Of a stretch of 64,000 nt of DNA, positions 24,701 through 39,700 are shown in pieces. The notes beneath the pieces were generated by a model. It was not told where the DNA came from and searched no databases. It saw only the letters and a program-made list of their open reading frames with translations. Origin of the DNA: Aselliscus stoliczkanus (Eukaryota; Chordata; Mammalia; Chiroptera; Hipposideridae). The position numbers were made by a program, and so were the translations under genes. Numbering within the stretch: position 1 is the first letter of the stretch; the number at the start of each line of letters is the position of its first letter. Location: positions 128,271,001 through 128,335,000 of the forward strand of contig CM066731.1 in the NCBI GenBank assembly GCA_033961575.1, in the 5' to 3' direction.

Positions 24701-27700
24701 TCTGCACAGAAAGCCAGGTCCACACACTAATTGAACATTTGTCATGAAAACAGTCTTATTTTAAAACTTTAAAGTGCCTCTGTGCCCAGAGATTCACTGT
24801 CTGGAAAAATGCATTTTAATCCTTCTGAGTACAGGCAACTGAAGCTCTATTCTATCCCACCTCGTCTCCACCTTCACCTCGTCTCTGATGGACCCACAGA
24901 CTGCCAGGTCTACCTGGAAACTTGTTTTAGCCTCAGTGATAAGGATTTAGTCTATTGTTCAAATTTGTTCCAGAATGTTGTTCATACTTCTGGTGGGTCG
25001 AGTGGTGCTTCAAAAGCAACTTCTACTTAATCTGTTTTAAGTGTGTCATCAAGCACCAAAAATGCATGATTTGTTTTTCTTCTTTTCTCTTAGGAAGCTG
25101 ACAGCTGGGAAATTATAGAAGGGCTGAAAATAGGTCAAACAAATGTCCAGAGACCAGACAAACATGAAGGCTTTATGCTGAAGAAAAGAAAATGGCCTTT
25201 AAAAGGCTGGCACAAGGTAACATTTTCATCATATTCATCCTCAGTCATCACTGTAAGTAGAGAGGATCTTTTTGGTGTCATTAGGTAAGAAATGAAGAGT
25301 ATGGCTAATTTGCAAAGGCTTATTTTAACCATATATGGGCTGCAACCTGTTATACCTATTTTAAATCTGAGATCTGTAATGTCTATATGCCGAGAAAAAC
25401 ATTTTATTTGTATATTTAAAATCCAGTTTGTACATATTGTGGTCTACTCTGCTTTTTTCACTTAAATTAGTGTGAATATGTTTTTTTAAATATTCCAAAT
25501 ATGAGATGTTTTTAAATGTTCCATTGGATGGATTTATATTATATATCCTCCGTTACTGAACCAATTTCCTATTACTGGAAATGTAGGATATTGTGTCTAA
25601 TTGTTTACCGTCATGACGAACATCCTTATACATGAATTTCTGTTTAATTCCTTGGGATAAATTCCTACAGTTATTGATACTGGTGCAAACTCAGGATGGA
25701 AATTCACTGATCTTATAAGTTTGTTTACTATCCTTTACAGTGTATGGTTTATTCCTGTCTTCCCTACCCCACATCTGTTTTCCATTTTCCAGTTTTAGTT
25801 GTGGAGAAACCATTTTGCACTACATTGTTGCAGTGACCTAGTAGCAAGAATTCTGTGATGCTAAGGAGGAGGAAGGTGTCCTTCATTTTCAGTACCAGCC
25901 CTCTGATAGGTCACCAGCATCGTTTCTGAAATCACTGGAAGAACAGGTTCATCTACTTTCCACATCTGCCAATGGATTTCATCTCAGGGCAGAGGGATTT
26001 GTTGCCCCGAGTGGCCAGGTGGTGGCTGCCCATTGGCCCAAAGCAGGAAGGTCATGGTTTATAACATCCTTGAGGAAATATATATTGTTTGTAATTTAAG
26101 GGAAAAATTTAAAAATTAACAGATAGGAATGTTGCCCAATCCCCTGTCTCTAAGAGTAGAATAAAAACAGGTCAAAGAGGATTCTGATGACTGTTTCCTC
26201 TCACTTGTCAGAAACCTTGACATCTCCCCTGAACACACCCTAATATTATCCCAATGCCAGGCGTCAGTCTCCACTCTTGCTCTTACTTAGATTTTGGCCA
26301 ACTGGTGGCCATGCTCCTTCCTACCATCAACTTTTGCCTTTCATTCTGACCTTATCACTGCAATTCCTCGAATCAATGGCCTTGCTAATCTTTTTCCCTG
26401 TAACCATCCCATCAGTTATCCCTGCTAAAATTCTTTGATAGATAGAAATGGAGAAATAGGAAAAAAAAACTCAAAGAAACAAATTTGATTTGAATTGCTA
26501 ACTTTAATTTAGCCTCTCAATCCATGTTTCTGTGAAACTGGCTGTGGTTCAATAGCAACTCTGTCTGGACCATGCCTTTGAACGTTTTGCTATATAAATA
26601 GGAGGGTCTCCCTTGCATTGCCTTTTCTCCTGGTCTCTAATGCCAGGAGATATTTATTTAAGCATTAGCCTGTTTGAATGCCCAAGTTATGGACAATTGA
26701 GTAATCAAGTGTTTTACAGCTGTAGAGATTCTTTCTTCCGGTGCTTTCTTGTTGCAAAGGGATTACCCATAACAAAGAGGTTTCAGGGGCCTTCAATGTG
26801 TTCTGTGCAGGGTGTTCACAGGCCTGACTGCCTGCTACTTCAGCAGCTACGAGTTCCTGAATCACATAAAACTTCCCAGCAAAGTAATTTTTCAGCAACA
26901 GAAACAAGTGGAGGCCACTGGACTCATTGTTTGATTGGGTCCTGGAAGCTGTTTGTTCTTTTGTCAATTGCCCATGGAAAGGAAATCAACAGCAGAGAGT
27001 TCCTGAGTGTATATGGAGCAAAAATAACTAGATTCATTTGGATTGGACAAGGAGTGTCTTGGGGGAGACAAAAAATGGCCCCAAAATATGTCTCTCCCTT
27101 TTTTTGACCCTTAATATAGTTCAAAAAAAGTTTTTTATCTGTTTTACTAATAGTGAAATCCAAGCATTGTGCTAAGTGGAGATGCAAGCATATTGCTAAG
27201 GCTACTTCTTAAACTTTCCAGGTCATTCATTATTCATAGATCCAGGCCACTGGCTTCTGTAACAGACATGAGCATTCTCAGGAAATCTCCATGGTATCCA
27301 GGGGGGTACAGGAGGTTACCTCTGGGGTGAAAAATTCTCAAGTTCCTCACAAAATCACTGTGACCTAACTCAGCTTATTCTCATTTCTCACTTACAAAAA
27401 AATCCCCCAATGTGGCTTATTCAGAGAGTCTAGCTGCTGGCTCTGAGATTCACCTCCCAGCCCACACCCCTATTAAGAGAAACCATGGTGAAAAGATTTC
27501 ATCTTCATTGGATTATGTTTAAAGGAACCCTACTGGGTTAATAGTATGGAACTCGAGCTCAGATTTCCTTACCATTTAATGTGTCTGAGGGTGCCCAGGC
27601 GCACTGAACCAAAAGCATTAAAAGGATCAAACGTATTGATTACTAAATGCCAAGCAACATTAACCCACAGTTGTGAATGTTTTATATAACTCAGAATACA

Positions 27701-30700
27701 GACAGTTAACAGGTTGTTTGGTTCTTGCAGCGTTTTTTTGTCCTGGATAATGGAATGTTAAAGTATTCAAAAGCACCACTTGATGTAAGTAGCACAGAAG
27801 ATATGTTTCAAAGATTGATTTAGAATTCTGCTTGAAGTGAGTGAATACCAGAGTTGTTCAAGTCTTGTGCTGTAGTTACCAACTTCGTGCATTTCTGTGC
27901 CTGTAAGCTTTAACAAGCTGCCAAACTTCCATGTTGCATGGCAGGTGTGTTTTATGCTTAGGCTCAAGCTACTGTAAAATCTCTAACTGTTGCATGAAAA
28001 TTTAACTATTGTGGTGTCTGTTGTTCAAGCTTAACCCTAAAAGTGACACACTAATACAAGTCACCCTTCCCGTCTTGGAGAGAAAATTCAGGCTTTTCTC
28101 TGCATCTTAATAAACTATGCTTTGTGTGCTTTTTGAGATTTAAAACAACCTATGTTTTCTTGTCAATGTCCTTTTGATACCTATCTTTATGAACTTCATT
28201 CTATTTCATACCATACATCCTTTTACCTTGGGAACCCCAACTCACTAAAATTATTCTAAATTATTTTTCTTTAATATAAAAAGTAGTTGTTTGCATGCAA
28301 AACTAGAAAATGCCCTTCTCCTTTTACTGTGCTGTAGGGGAAATAACAGAGGGCTCACATTTCAGTTTTGACCCCATCTCTTCCATTGAATCAGTGATGT
28401 GTCCTTGGTCAGATGAGAGCAGCCAGACGGAAGAGCTGCCTCTCTGCTCTCTGACCTCAGCTGCCCAGCTCTGCCCTAGCAGCTGTCTTCTGGCTGATTA
28501 TTTTGGAAAATTCTAGGTTGTAGGTCAAAGATTGACCATAGTTATTTTAGGAACCACTAAAGATATCTTTTGGGGTGGATATAAATTATGAAATCTAGAA
28601 TTATGAAAAATTGACATTATATGTTGTGTCAAAAACAGGAATAAGAGATGAAGAGTCTTACGTATTGAAATTGGTATGAAGTCACGGCAACTTCAACTGT
28701 CCTCAGATTAAGGATCTTAATCTCAGAACCTTAACCATTTTCCCTTTGTAAAGGAGGTGTGGTATTCCATTTTTCCATAGATAAGTTAAAGATTACATTA
28801 AGCTCATTTCAGCATAGAAACACATCAGATCATATATCCTTCCAGCCTATTTACCAGTCTTTTGATTTCAGATTCAAAAAGGGAAGGTCCATGGAAGCAT
28901 CGATGTTGGACTCTCAGTCATGTCAATTAAAAAGAAAGCTCGGAGAATAGACCTTGACACAGAAGAGCATATCTATCACTTGAAGGTAAAGTTGCTTTTC
29001 AACAGTTTCTCTGCCAAAATCAGGGGAAATCACTTGCCTATATCAGTGGTAACCAGGAGATTGGTTTCACCATCACCTTGTCCTCTTGTTCATCGTTTTA
29101 GGTGAAGTCCCCGGACTGGTTTGATGCATGGGTCTCCAAGCTGCGCCATCATCGATTGTATCGGCAGAATGAGATTGTGAGGTCGCCGAGAGATGCTAGT
29201 TTTCACATATTTCCTTCAACCTCCACAGCTGAATCTTCACCAGCTGCTAATGTTTCCGTTGTGGATGGAAAGGTGTGACTTTGTTATCTAAAAATCAGCC
29301 CAGAAATTGCTTGGAAAATTATGCAGACACATAACAGAGTCTCAATTGACAAACCGGAAGGAAAAGATTTTCTTGGTAAAACTAACCCTCAGGAGATAAT
29401 AGTGACATTTGGCATCAAAGTTAATCACAAATGTAAATTAGGTCACCAAGAGAATTAACGGTTACTTTTCCTTTCCAGGAATGGATTACATCCTAATTTT
29501 ATATAGCTTTTTAGGAATGTTGGAAAGTAGAGTGAACATGTGGTTAATAGGTAACTAGAAATTGATGTCTTCCTGGGTGGTAATAAGAAGATCACAGTGT
29601 TTTGAAAAGGAAACTTGCTTTCTTGCCTTCAGCTATAATATACAGAGGATGCCAAAATCAAAATGTATACACATTTTAAGAAAGGAAATAACTTTTTAAA
29701 ATTGTAATACTCAATAAACACCACTAACAAAAGATGAATTACAAAAGATGAGCAAACGTCATACTACACATTGCTACCATAACTCAATTCAACTTCGAAA
29801 GGTAATACATAGACAACATCTCTTAAAAGGTGTATACATTTTTTTGGCACCCCCAGTATAGATGGCCTAGAGAGAGACGAGTGGAGTTCATACCAGTGAG
29901 CTAGAGAATGTGACAATGGTTAGTAGCCCCTTTGAGTGACTAGGCAGTGAGTTAAGCATTTGACATTCATTCATCTCCAATCTTTAATAGAGTCAAAGCT
30001 CAGAGACAGTAAAGAATTTTTCCAGAAGTTACATGGCCATTCAACAGCTGAGCAGGATCTGAATCCTCATGTTTCTGTGTCTAAAATCAGTGCCCTTTCC
30101 ATTAAACCAGGTACCAGATTGAGGGAGGCTGACGTACTTCTTAGGACTGTGTTAGGAGTTCATTTTCTATGATGCTGAAAAGCTAGAGGTGTTGCCTATT
30201 AAAAGTGAAGATTAAGACCACAGGCAAGGAGACAGCTGTTTCTGCCTTTATTCAATAATTAAGTTTTCTGAACCATAGCCACATTGCCCTGCCCAAGGGT
30301 GTTCCACTTTCCCACTTGGCACTTGACATTGAGAACAGAGACATCTGTGAGTAACTGGCTGCCACAAGGAATTGGGTTTGAGAATGTTTCAGTGAAGATT
30401 CTGCTTTTCTCTGTTTTCTTATGTAGGGATATACGAGTATATAATACACATATCCATTGAAAAACCTCATGGAGTAACTGCAAGAGTAATCAAATCAAAT
30501 TAAGTGAAACACAAGTATATTCAGTTTTTGCTATTTCAATGAAATTACTCAAGTAATTTTTGTTAAACCCCATTAGTTGTATTTCATAAGTCTCTCAACC
30601 CTTTCTGATTGTAGCCTTGCCAAGGACCCTTGGATCATCTTTCTCCTAGAAACGGGATGTTGGGTTAATCCTAATACTAACTAGTTCTGAAAATGAAAGG

Positions 30701-33700
30701 GAACAAACCAGGAGGTCAGGGGATTAGGTCATAGGGCACTTACTGAATCACCCAACACAGGATGTTCAAGGGAGTCCCCACATTTCTCTGGCCTCCTGTG
30801 TGCTCACTACACAATAGAATGAATCCCAGAGTTAGTCCAAAATAAACAAGAAATGTATCCCAGGTGGATATTTTAAAAATATAAATATTTAATTCTTGTT
30901 CCTTTCAGCTTCTGCCTGCATCTTTGGCACAGAGTGTCTAGAAACGTATTATTTTCATCCCTTTTTTAATTTATTAAATAACTTGGGTGATATCCAAGAA
31001 CGGAGAGCTGAAACCAAATCCTCCCCACTGTTTGTCTTGGAATAAGAAAGCTCTTCAACGCTGGTTTTCATAGAAGATCTATTGCTCTAGTTACGAATGT
31101 CATATCTGTAAGCTCTAACTCGGTGAAAAATTCCCATTACATTTATCAAAATGCAATAAAGACTGAGAAGAGCTTTTTATCACTTTGCTTGCATTCTAAG
31201 TATCAAATTATGAGACTCCTGAATGTTAATTGATTTGTGGCCCTGTGTGGGGAATAAATAAGTCTGGGTTTGCTAAGTATGCAGATCATTCACTTCGTAA
31301 GGATTTAGAAGCTATGCAACCAGTTATAATTGAATATTAGAGTCAAATATGGAGTTTTAAACTTGTCTCAGATTTTGGGGAAAATCAATTTCTGCTTTTT
31401 TCATTGAGTGTTTACTGTATTCACTTTGGTATCTACATAATTCATACAACTTTATTTTACATAAAGTGCCTTTCAATGAAAAGTCTATCGGCTATAGATA
31501 ATTGTAACTTCCCAAGACTTCCTTTTTTGTATCATAAATTTCAATATGCATCCAAAGCATTGCAAGGTTGGTTGCTGGTAGAGAATATACAGTATTTAGG
31601 AATCACTTGTGGCTGATCATAGGGTACGGAGAGCTTTCGGAAAAGAAGGACCTTCAATTGTGAGTTGAGTCTGCAATAAAGACATGTATCAAATACAATT
31701 TAGTGAGTAATTTCATGTTATTGGAAATTTGAGTTGGCAGGTGCTTCTGAGTATGAGACATAACACACTTGAAAGTTGTCCCCTTCATTGTATGATGAAG
31801 ATGGCAACTTAATGAGAGCATTGTTAATGTTTGTGAACTTTGGCTTCACTGAGCACATACAACATTTAGCCAGGAGGCTTCTCCATATTTTAGTGTGCCC
31901 TTTCTTCCTTTCTTTTTTAATGTCACTTTGAGGATATTTGTATTTTTTTTTATTGAAGTTTATTGAGGTGACAATTGTTAGCAAGGTTACATAGATTTCA
32001 GGTGTACAATTCTGTAATACATCATCTATATATCACATTGTGTGTTCACCACCCAGAGTCAGTTCTCCAGAACCATATATTTGATCCCTTTTACCCTCTT
32101 CTATCACTCCCCTCCCCCTTACCCTCTGGTAACCACTAAACTATTGTCTGTGTCTATGAGGTTTTTTTCTTCATTTGTTTTTCTTGTTCCTTGTTATTTT
32201 CAGTTTTATATACCACATATCAGTGAAATCATATGGTTCTCGACTTTTTCTGTCTGACTTATTTCGCTTAGCATTATAATGTCAAGATGCATCCAGGTTG
32301 TTGCAAATGGCACTATTTCATCTTTTTGATGGCAGAGTAGCATTCCATTGTGTATATATACCACATCTTTATCCAATCACCTATCAAAGGACACTTTGGT
32401 TGTTTCCATGTCTTGGCCACTGTAAATAAAGCTGCAATGAAATCACTTAAATGTACCACCTCTGCTTAACCATACACTTCATTTCTTTTTGTTCACTGTA
32501 GGTACAACCAAATAGCTGTACGTGGGAGTCCCCTTTACCCTGCAGCAACAGCCTCCCTGCAACCTGCACAACCGGCCAGAGTAAAGTGGCAGCCTGGTTA
32601 CAGGACTCGGAAGAAATGGACAGGTGTGCAGAAGGTTAGTTCTTGCCCAGGGTGGGCTATCAGAATAAACCAAGAAACAGAAGCAAAAGAGGTGGGTGCT
32701 GCACCTGTCATCCTCAAGCCCTTTGATTGCCTCAAACTTTCTGTTTTCTTATTTTTATACACCAGATCCTTCTCCCTCCCGTGACTAGCTTCCCACCTGT
32801 CCATTCTCCTGCACCCTCACAACTGCTGACTCTAGTTTCACCCTGAGCCTGACTTCCACCCTCTTCAGCCATCTCACCTCCTCTAATTACTGGGTCCCTT
32901 CTGGCTTTGTTAGCCTCCCACTCCCTGAACCCTGGGGGCAGTCACATGAAGGGGTGCTGCCTCAGGAGCACTCCCCACCCTGACTCCTTCAATCTGTGCT
33001 AGGTCGCTTCCACAGCTGCCTTCTCTGCTGCTCCATCCATCTCACCTGTGGATTACATTGCTTACAATAAATGGCAAAATTATACTGCATCTTATATCCA
33101 TAGTTACCTGTTGGTGCTGTTCCACTGATGATCAGTTATTAAACATTCTTAACCAATTCACAGTTCCTTAACTCTGCCATCTCTGAGCCTCTTAGTCAGA
33201 AGTTTTTTTTCTTTTCTGTAATTAGTGTGAGCACGTTGGTCCAGACTGGATCCACAGACCATTGTCATCTGATGAGACAGTTTTCACTTGACCTTCAAAA
33301 ATGAAAAAAAACAAAGATAACATAGAAAGTATATAATAAGGCTAAATTGATTTAATTTTTAAATTTTATTTTGAGGTGATGTTGGGCCTAATTTTTTTGA
33401 TATTACATGTTTTTCTTTTATGAAATTATGGTGAAAGTCGATGTTAGATTTTTTTTTTATGTCCTCACTTAGAAAAATTGAAATTTGGTGATCTGTGTGG
33501 GTCCCCCAACCAAAAAACAACAACCACAGCTTTTTTGTATGTGAACTCAAAAAACTCAAGTTGACAGCCTTTTTATTAGCCCTCTGCACGTCCCAAACTA
33601 AGTTTTTATCTGAAAATATGATTTTAAGGGGGATGTTGTACTCATAAGGCATGTCCAGCAGACATTCCATTAGAAGGGTTTTAGTGACTATTTTCACAAA

Positions 33701-36700
33701 ATGCACAGACGTTCCTTTGACTCTGTGAACTTCAGGTTGGGGAAAGAAACTGAACCTCTCTGTCCCAGAACTCTTCAGGTTTGCCTGTAGCAGCAGTTCT
33801 AGATATTTCAGCTTCTCCTCTCATTTCTGCAGCCTTACACATGCTTGGGGCATTTAACCTGGCCACCTACAGTGCTGAAAAGATTGAGAGTATCCATTGG
33901 GATAAAATCCACTCATCTCACCAAAATGCATAGACATTGGCCTTGATACCAAGAAGCCTCTAACTAGTGGGGGAATGCATTTGTCTCCCTTTGTGCTGCT
34001 TCCCAACACTCTGTGGCCCATCCTTTGCACCCTCTATCCAGTCTCAGTGGTGACCCTCCTTCTCCCCATCTTGACTGCTTTCCCTGTGTCCTCCGTCCTG
34101 CAATTCTGTTCTCCTTCAGTATTTAGTGAATAATTGCTAACTCATCTCTTGGGAAAACACCAGTCTTTCCCTCTTTACTCATTCCTGCTGTCTGCCCATA
34201 AACTCTGTGTTTTCTCCCTGAATTTGATTTTGCCTTTTTTGCTCTATGGAAAAAGCATTCTTGGGAAGCAGGGACCATCTGACTTCTTCTGTGTTGTCAG
34301 GCCCCATCCTCTGACCTGGCCTGCGGGACCTCCTCTAATGAGCCTTCTCCCTTCAGCCTCAACAATTTTTCCTTTTTCTCCCGCTGCTCCTCCTCTGCCT
34401 CCCTGGGATTCTCCTCTGGCCAACCTTAGTTGTGAGGACAATCAAGATTTGGTATTCTGCTTTCTGCTTCAATAATAGTAACTATATTTTATTTGGTGCT
34501 CATTATGGGCCAGACACTGAGCTAAGCACTTTATACATAGGATTTTCTGTAAATCTTCACAATAGCACCAAACGGTAGATTATGAACCATATTTTTATAG
34601 ATAGGGAAACCAAAGCTCCGAGACGTCAGGTAACTTGTCCATGGAGCGCCAACCCAGGACAACTTGATTCTAATGACTATGCTCTGTGCTTTGGAGATGA
34701 TAGGAATGCTCATAATTTCAATTAAAATCTCTATTTTTAAATTTTTTCAATTACAGTTGACATTTAATATTATTTTATATTCGTTTCAGGTGCACAGCAT
34801 AGTGGTTGCACACTTTATGAAGTGATCTTGATTAGTCTAGTACCCACCTGACACCATACATAGTTATTACCTTATCATTGACTATATTTCTTATGCAGTA
34901 CTTTACATCCCAGTGGTTATTTTGTAACTCCCAATTTGTACTTCTTCACCCCTTCACCTTTCTCACCTACCCCTACAACTCCATTCCCATCTGGCAACTA
35001 TCAGTTTGTTCTCTTTATTTGTGAGTCTGTTTCTGGGTTTTTGGTTCATTTATTCTGTTCTTTGGATTCCACACATAAGTGAGATCATATGGCATTTGTC
35101 TTTTCCTGTCTTATGTCATTTAGCATAATACCCTCTAAGTCCATCCGTGTTGTCACAAATGGTAAGATTTCATTCTTTTTTATGGCTGAGTAATATTCCA
35201 TTGTATACATGTACCACCTCTTCTTTATCCAACGGGGCACTTAGGTTGCTTCCATATCTTGGCTATTGTAAATAGCATTGCAGTAAACATAGGGGTACAT
35301 ATCTTTACAAATTAGTGTTTAGGATAAAATCCCTATTTGATGATGATAGTGGTGATGGTGGTAGCTGTGGTGCTGTTGATAGATGGCGGCATTGGCAGTG
35401 ACGGTGGTGGCAGTGGCAGCTGATAGACATTGAGCACTTCCTATGCGACAGGTGGGATTCCGGGTGTTTTATATGCATGAACTGATTTTATCCTCTTAGC
35501 TCCATTATATTGGGTTGTCGGAAAAATCATGACGTATTTTTTCTATGTTTGTCGTTGCACAAATGTGTCATGATTTTTCCGACAACCCAATAGCAATGAG
35601 AAAACTTAGGTACAGAGAAGTTAGCTCACATACCAAGGCCACACAGCTAGTAACAGTGGAGCTGGTGTTCAATCTCAGACGGTCTGTCTCCAGAACATAT
35701 GCTTGTAGTCAGTGCATCATATTCTTTTTAAAATGGCTGAAAATGTTTTAATCTCAGATCTCTGTATCCCCCCTCTGCTACATTCCCACTGCCTCACCTT
35801 GCTATTGGCCCTTTCTTTCTGTCTATATGCTCATCTCTCCCCTTCTCAGCCTATCTGAATCCAAATTCTGTCTCTGTCCTGAAAATGGTACTCATCCTGC
35901 ACTTGCCTGTTTCTGTCAGTGCTGTTGTCATAAACACTCGGAAACCTTAGCATCATCTTTGATGTTCCCACCCTGTTCATCCCGCTGAGACTGAGTTCTG
36001 TTATTTCTTTGAAAACATCCCCCTTCTCCCTTCCCCCCTCATCTACCTTTCTTCTCAAATTCTGGTCCTTCTTTCCTGATTCAAGCCTACCATCTGCCCA
36101 GTCTCTGATTGCCTCAGAGACTGGAGGCAATCTACCGTCTGCACAGCCTCCTGATTGGTGCTCTTGCCCTCAGTCTCTTGCTCTGCTGCTCCATCTCTTT
36201 CAGAGGCTCATGGGAAATTGCTATTTATGAACATGTTTGCAGCACTTAGCAGGCATTATTCCATTGCACTCAGCCATGAGACATAGGCATTGCTACCATT
36301 CCCACTTTGCAGATGAGGAAAGTGAAATGCATGGAGGTTGAAGAATTTGCCCAAGACTACACAGCTGTCCTGGTGGAGAGGTTGAGGCCCCAGCCAACCC
36401 ATGTTTGACTAACCCCAAAGCCAATGCTTTGTCCAGGATATGATGTTCCCTCAAGACTGATGATGTTCCTTAAAATAGCTTTTATGCAAAAATCCCTTCA
36501 AGTGTTCTCCATGGGTTCTGGGGTTTTCATCCAACCTACTTAGCCCAGCACTTAATATTCAGCTTTCAGCTTTCTGACCTTACCTACCCTTTCAACTTTG
36601 CCTTCCATAGGCCCAACTAAACTTATTTGCTGTCTCCTGAACATATTTGCATATTCAAACATCTATGCCTTTACATAGGTTGTTTTTCCCAACCTGCAGC

Positions 36701-39700
36701 AACCTCTCTGCCCTTCTCCACCTTCCTGTTTTGTCGAATTCTTTCCATCCATCCTCCAGACCCAGACAAGATTCCACTGTCTCTTTTAAGTCTGCTGTGA
36801 TGACCTCAAACCACATTCCTATACCACAACACTTTTTTTTTTTACTTTTTTTGATCTATCCGGATCAATTCATAGAGATTTTCAAATATTGGTTGACGTT
36901 GGTTACATCTCAGAAGTCCATTATATAACATCTTCTTGAACTCAAAACATATCTGATCTATAGTTCTAATACTTAAATGGCTAGTTATTCATGGATCTGG
37001 ACTAATATCAATCCAGATCTTCAAAAATATGTAAAGGAATTGCTTGACTCTTGGAAAACAATTTTTTTCCATAGAAACAAAATGTTAAATTAGTGTCCTG
37101 TGTGCCATCTTTATATACCAGTATATGCCATCATTAAATATGGGTACATAATAGTTTAACATACATATTATTTATTGTGTTCTTTTTTTTTTTTTTTACC
37201 AGGATGTAAATTTCATGAAATTTACTTGCTTGCTGTATTCCCTGTTTAGGATTGTGCTGGTTACACAGTGTCTTCCCAATCAATGGTACCTAAATGAAAT
37301 AATGAATGAATAACTCTGGAAATACCTTAATTTATTTAACCATTCCACAGTTTTACTATATGTTTCTTTTTGGAACAAGGTAGGGCATGATGAGACAATA
37401 AATAAACTGCTAGAGACTTAAGTCTTTAATTTTTCACTGTTGTAAACAATCGCAGTAGTTCTCTCTTGGTATAATTTTTACTTTTTCCCAGATTCTAAAT
37501 AAAATTAAACTTAATCTCAATTTAATGAAATTCTAGGGAGTTCTCTTTTAAAGGGTATTTTTATTGTCTCGGGCAAATCTTTGTAATCCTTATATACAGC
37601 CAGATATTTAGGTAAGCAGTGAAATCCTGTTAAGGATTTTATTTCTTCCATAGTTTTCTTCCATATTTTAAATGATAGAAGTGACAGGTAATGGTGCAGC
37701 TTATTCTAAGTTAAGGTCCTAGCAGCATGATTAAACTTAGTGTGACCAATACTCCTTAAATATAATTTTTGGTTTTCATAGAATTCTCTCATCTACCATC
37801 TCTGTTGCTACTCAGGAAGGTATGAGAAGGAAATACTACTATCACCACTTGACAGGCTAGAAAACTGCGACCGAAAAATGTAAAATAAATCAATGTCTCC
37901 TGAATCAACTGACTTGTGACTCCCAATGTTTTTGGTCCTTTGCCTTGAATTGAGTTCATTCACAAAGTTCTCTTTCTACTCTGTTAGGAAGGGTTTTTTA
38001 AGACCATTTCTAGATTTCTATACTACCTACATAGCCATTTGTGTAGAATAATCACAATTATCAAGAATTATGAACGTAACATTTACTAGATCGAAGGCTC
38101 AATGGATAGATAATGTTGGACACTGTCCCCACCAGCACAATGTTGTGTGATGTAATTTTGTTATTTAAGCTGCAAGTTAAAATGTAGGTCCCTTCTCGCC
38201 ATTTTTTTCTCCTCTTCCCCCTAACCCCTTCCTACCTTCTCTGCACTACTTTTCACACTCATATCTTCTCTTTCATCTTCTGTATTTCCTACCCTTCTGA
38301 GCCACTGTACCTTGTTTTCTCCATAGAGAAGGAGATGGGGCATACAAAGGTGCTGACTCCCTGAAAGGAGGTGAGACGGATGGTGGAAGGGCACTGGTCT
38401 TGCCAGTACTTTCTTCCCCCGACCTCCGTTGAGTGGCTCCCTCTCTAAAGGAATTTACAGGCCATTAATGCCTAGAGTTTCCTGGAAAAACAACAGCAGC
38501 ACTTGAACGGCCTACCTGGGCTCCATCCTGAGGCAGATGCTGCTCAGAGGATGGACCTAGATGTGGCCTGGCCTCTAGAGGTCTTGTTCCCCATGAAGTA
38601 TGCAGAGATTCTCGGTCCTATATAAAGATTCTCTTTTGTTTTATATTCACCAAAAATGTCAAAAATCCCCCAAACACAGCTACCTATGTTATTTGACCCA
38701 GCTAATCTTTAGTCATATTTTAACAGTGATATTTTAGCTGTCTATACCATGTTCGTAACAATTCAGATCTTTGAGATTTAATGAGAAACAAAGATAAGTG
38801 CAGTTTTCACCGACTGCTACAAAAATAGGAACAATGATTTTATAATTATACAGATTTATACACATGCCCTGTTTCAGTCTCTTCATAAATAGTACATATG
38901 CAAAAGTCATCACATAACTGAGAGCCATATTCTAAATATTTACTGAGTAAATAATACTAATAACTCAGTATTCTTGACTGTTATTTCATTTCACATACTA
39001 AAGGTCAATTTTTTTGGTGATATTTCATTATGCAGATCTTTAAAAAAATTCTCTTTTATTCAAATATACCAAAAAACTAAAAATAAAATTAAATGTCATT
39101 TCCTCGTTCTAAGCAATTCAAACAGAATGATTTTCATGCCCACATGATGCTGATGCTGCTGGGCCAGAGAACACACATCGACAACCTTTGGTTTTGTTTA
39201 CCATAGCATCTCTTAATAGATTTTAAAGAAATCATGCACTGCCATATTATTAGTGAGCTAAATTACAGATAAATATGTCCATCGGACTTTGCATTCCATC
39301 TTATTTTTCTGAACTTGACTTTGACTCCACCCAAATTCCAAGCAGCCACCTTGTAAACTATTTTGGGATCAGGTAGACAGTTTTCTAACATAAAACCTTA
39401 TAATTGCTGAAGTTCCCTCGAGTATGCTATTTATGTGTCAAGGACCACCTAAGCAGCAAAGTGAATGCACACAATTTGACTGAGATTTCAATGGCTCTCG
39501 ACACTAATAGCTATTAATTTGAATGAGTGGGCTTTGAAGTCATCTAAAAATAATCAGTGGTTTTATGGTTCTAAACCAGAGAAGCAACTGTTTTCCTTCA
39601 TTTGCCAGTATCGTTGTTATGAATATGAATATGGATCTGCCTAATCATATTTGCCATAATTTGAATTAACTCCCTTTTATTACCACCACCACACTCCCTG

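Larger units (their letters stand above)
18787..25093 (+). other. OSBPL6 intron between exons A and B
   Basis: This 6.3 kb intron contains a MIR, a short antisense SINE, an LTR-like CAG-rich element and a CA repeat, listed separately. The remainder (about 21450-22530, 22580-25090) shows no recognised gene. A small 10-bp inverted repeat at 23097-23121 is the only local structure that stands out. Confidence 0.8.
29273..32501 (+). other. OSBPL6 intron between exons E and F
   Basis: This 3.2 kb intron contains a Tc/mariner-like MITE (29643-29856), an antisense MIR (about 29930-30115) and an antisense L1 tail (31943-32440). The stretch 30120-31940 holds nothing I can name. Confidence 0.8.

Noticed and set aside
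26613..27107. 164-codon frame, the longest in the window
   Set aside because: No recognised motif, no splice or homology support; kept only as context for the TATA-like box finding.
33359..33706. 115-codon open frame on the minus strand, unrelated to any exon
   Set aside because: No domain, signal or family resemblance; it lies in AT-rich intron with many A/T runs. Treated as a chance frame, though a repeat-library search would settle it.
39390..39660. TAAT-rich stretch before exon G that could be a conserved enhancer
   Set aside because: Composition alone is not evidence and conservation cannot be tested from one sequence.
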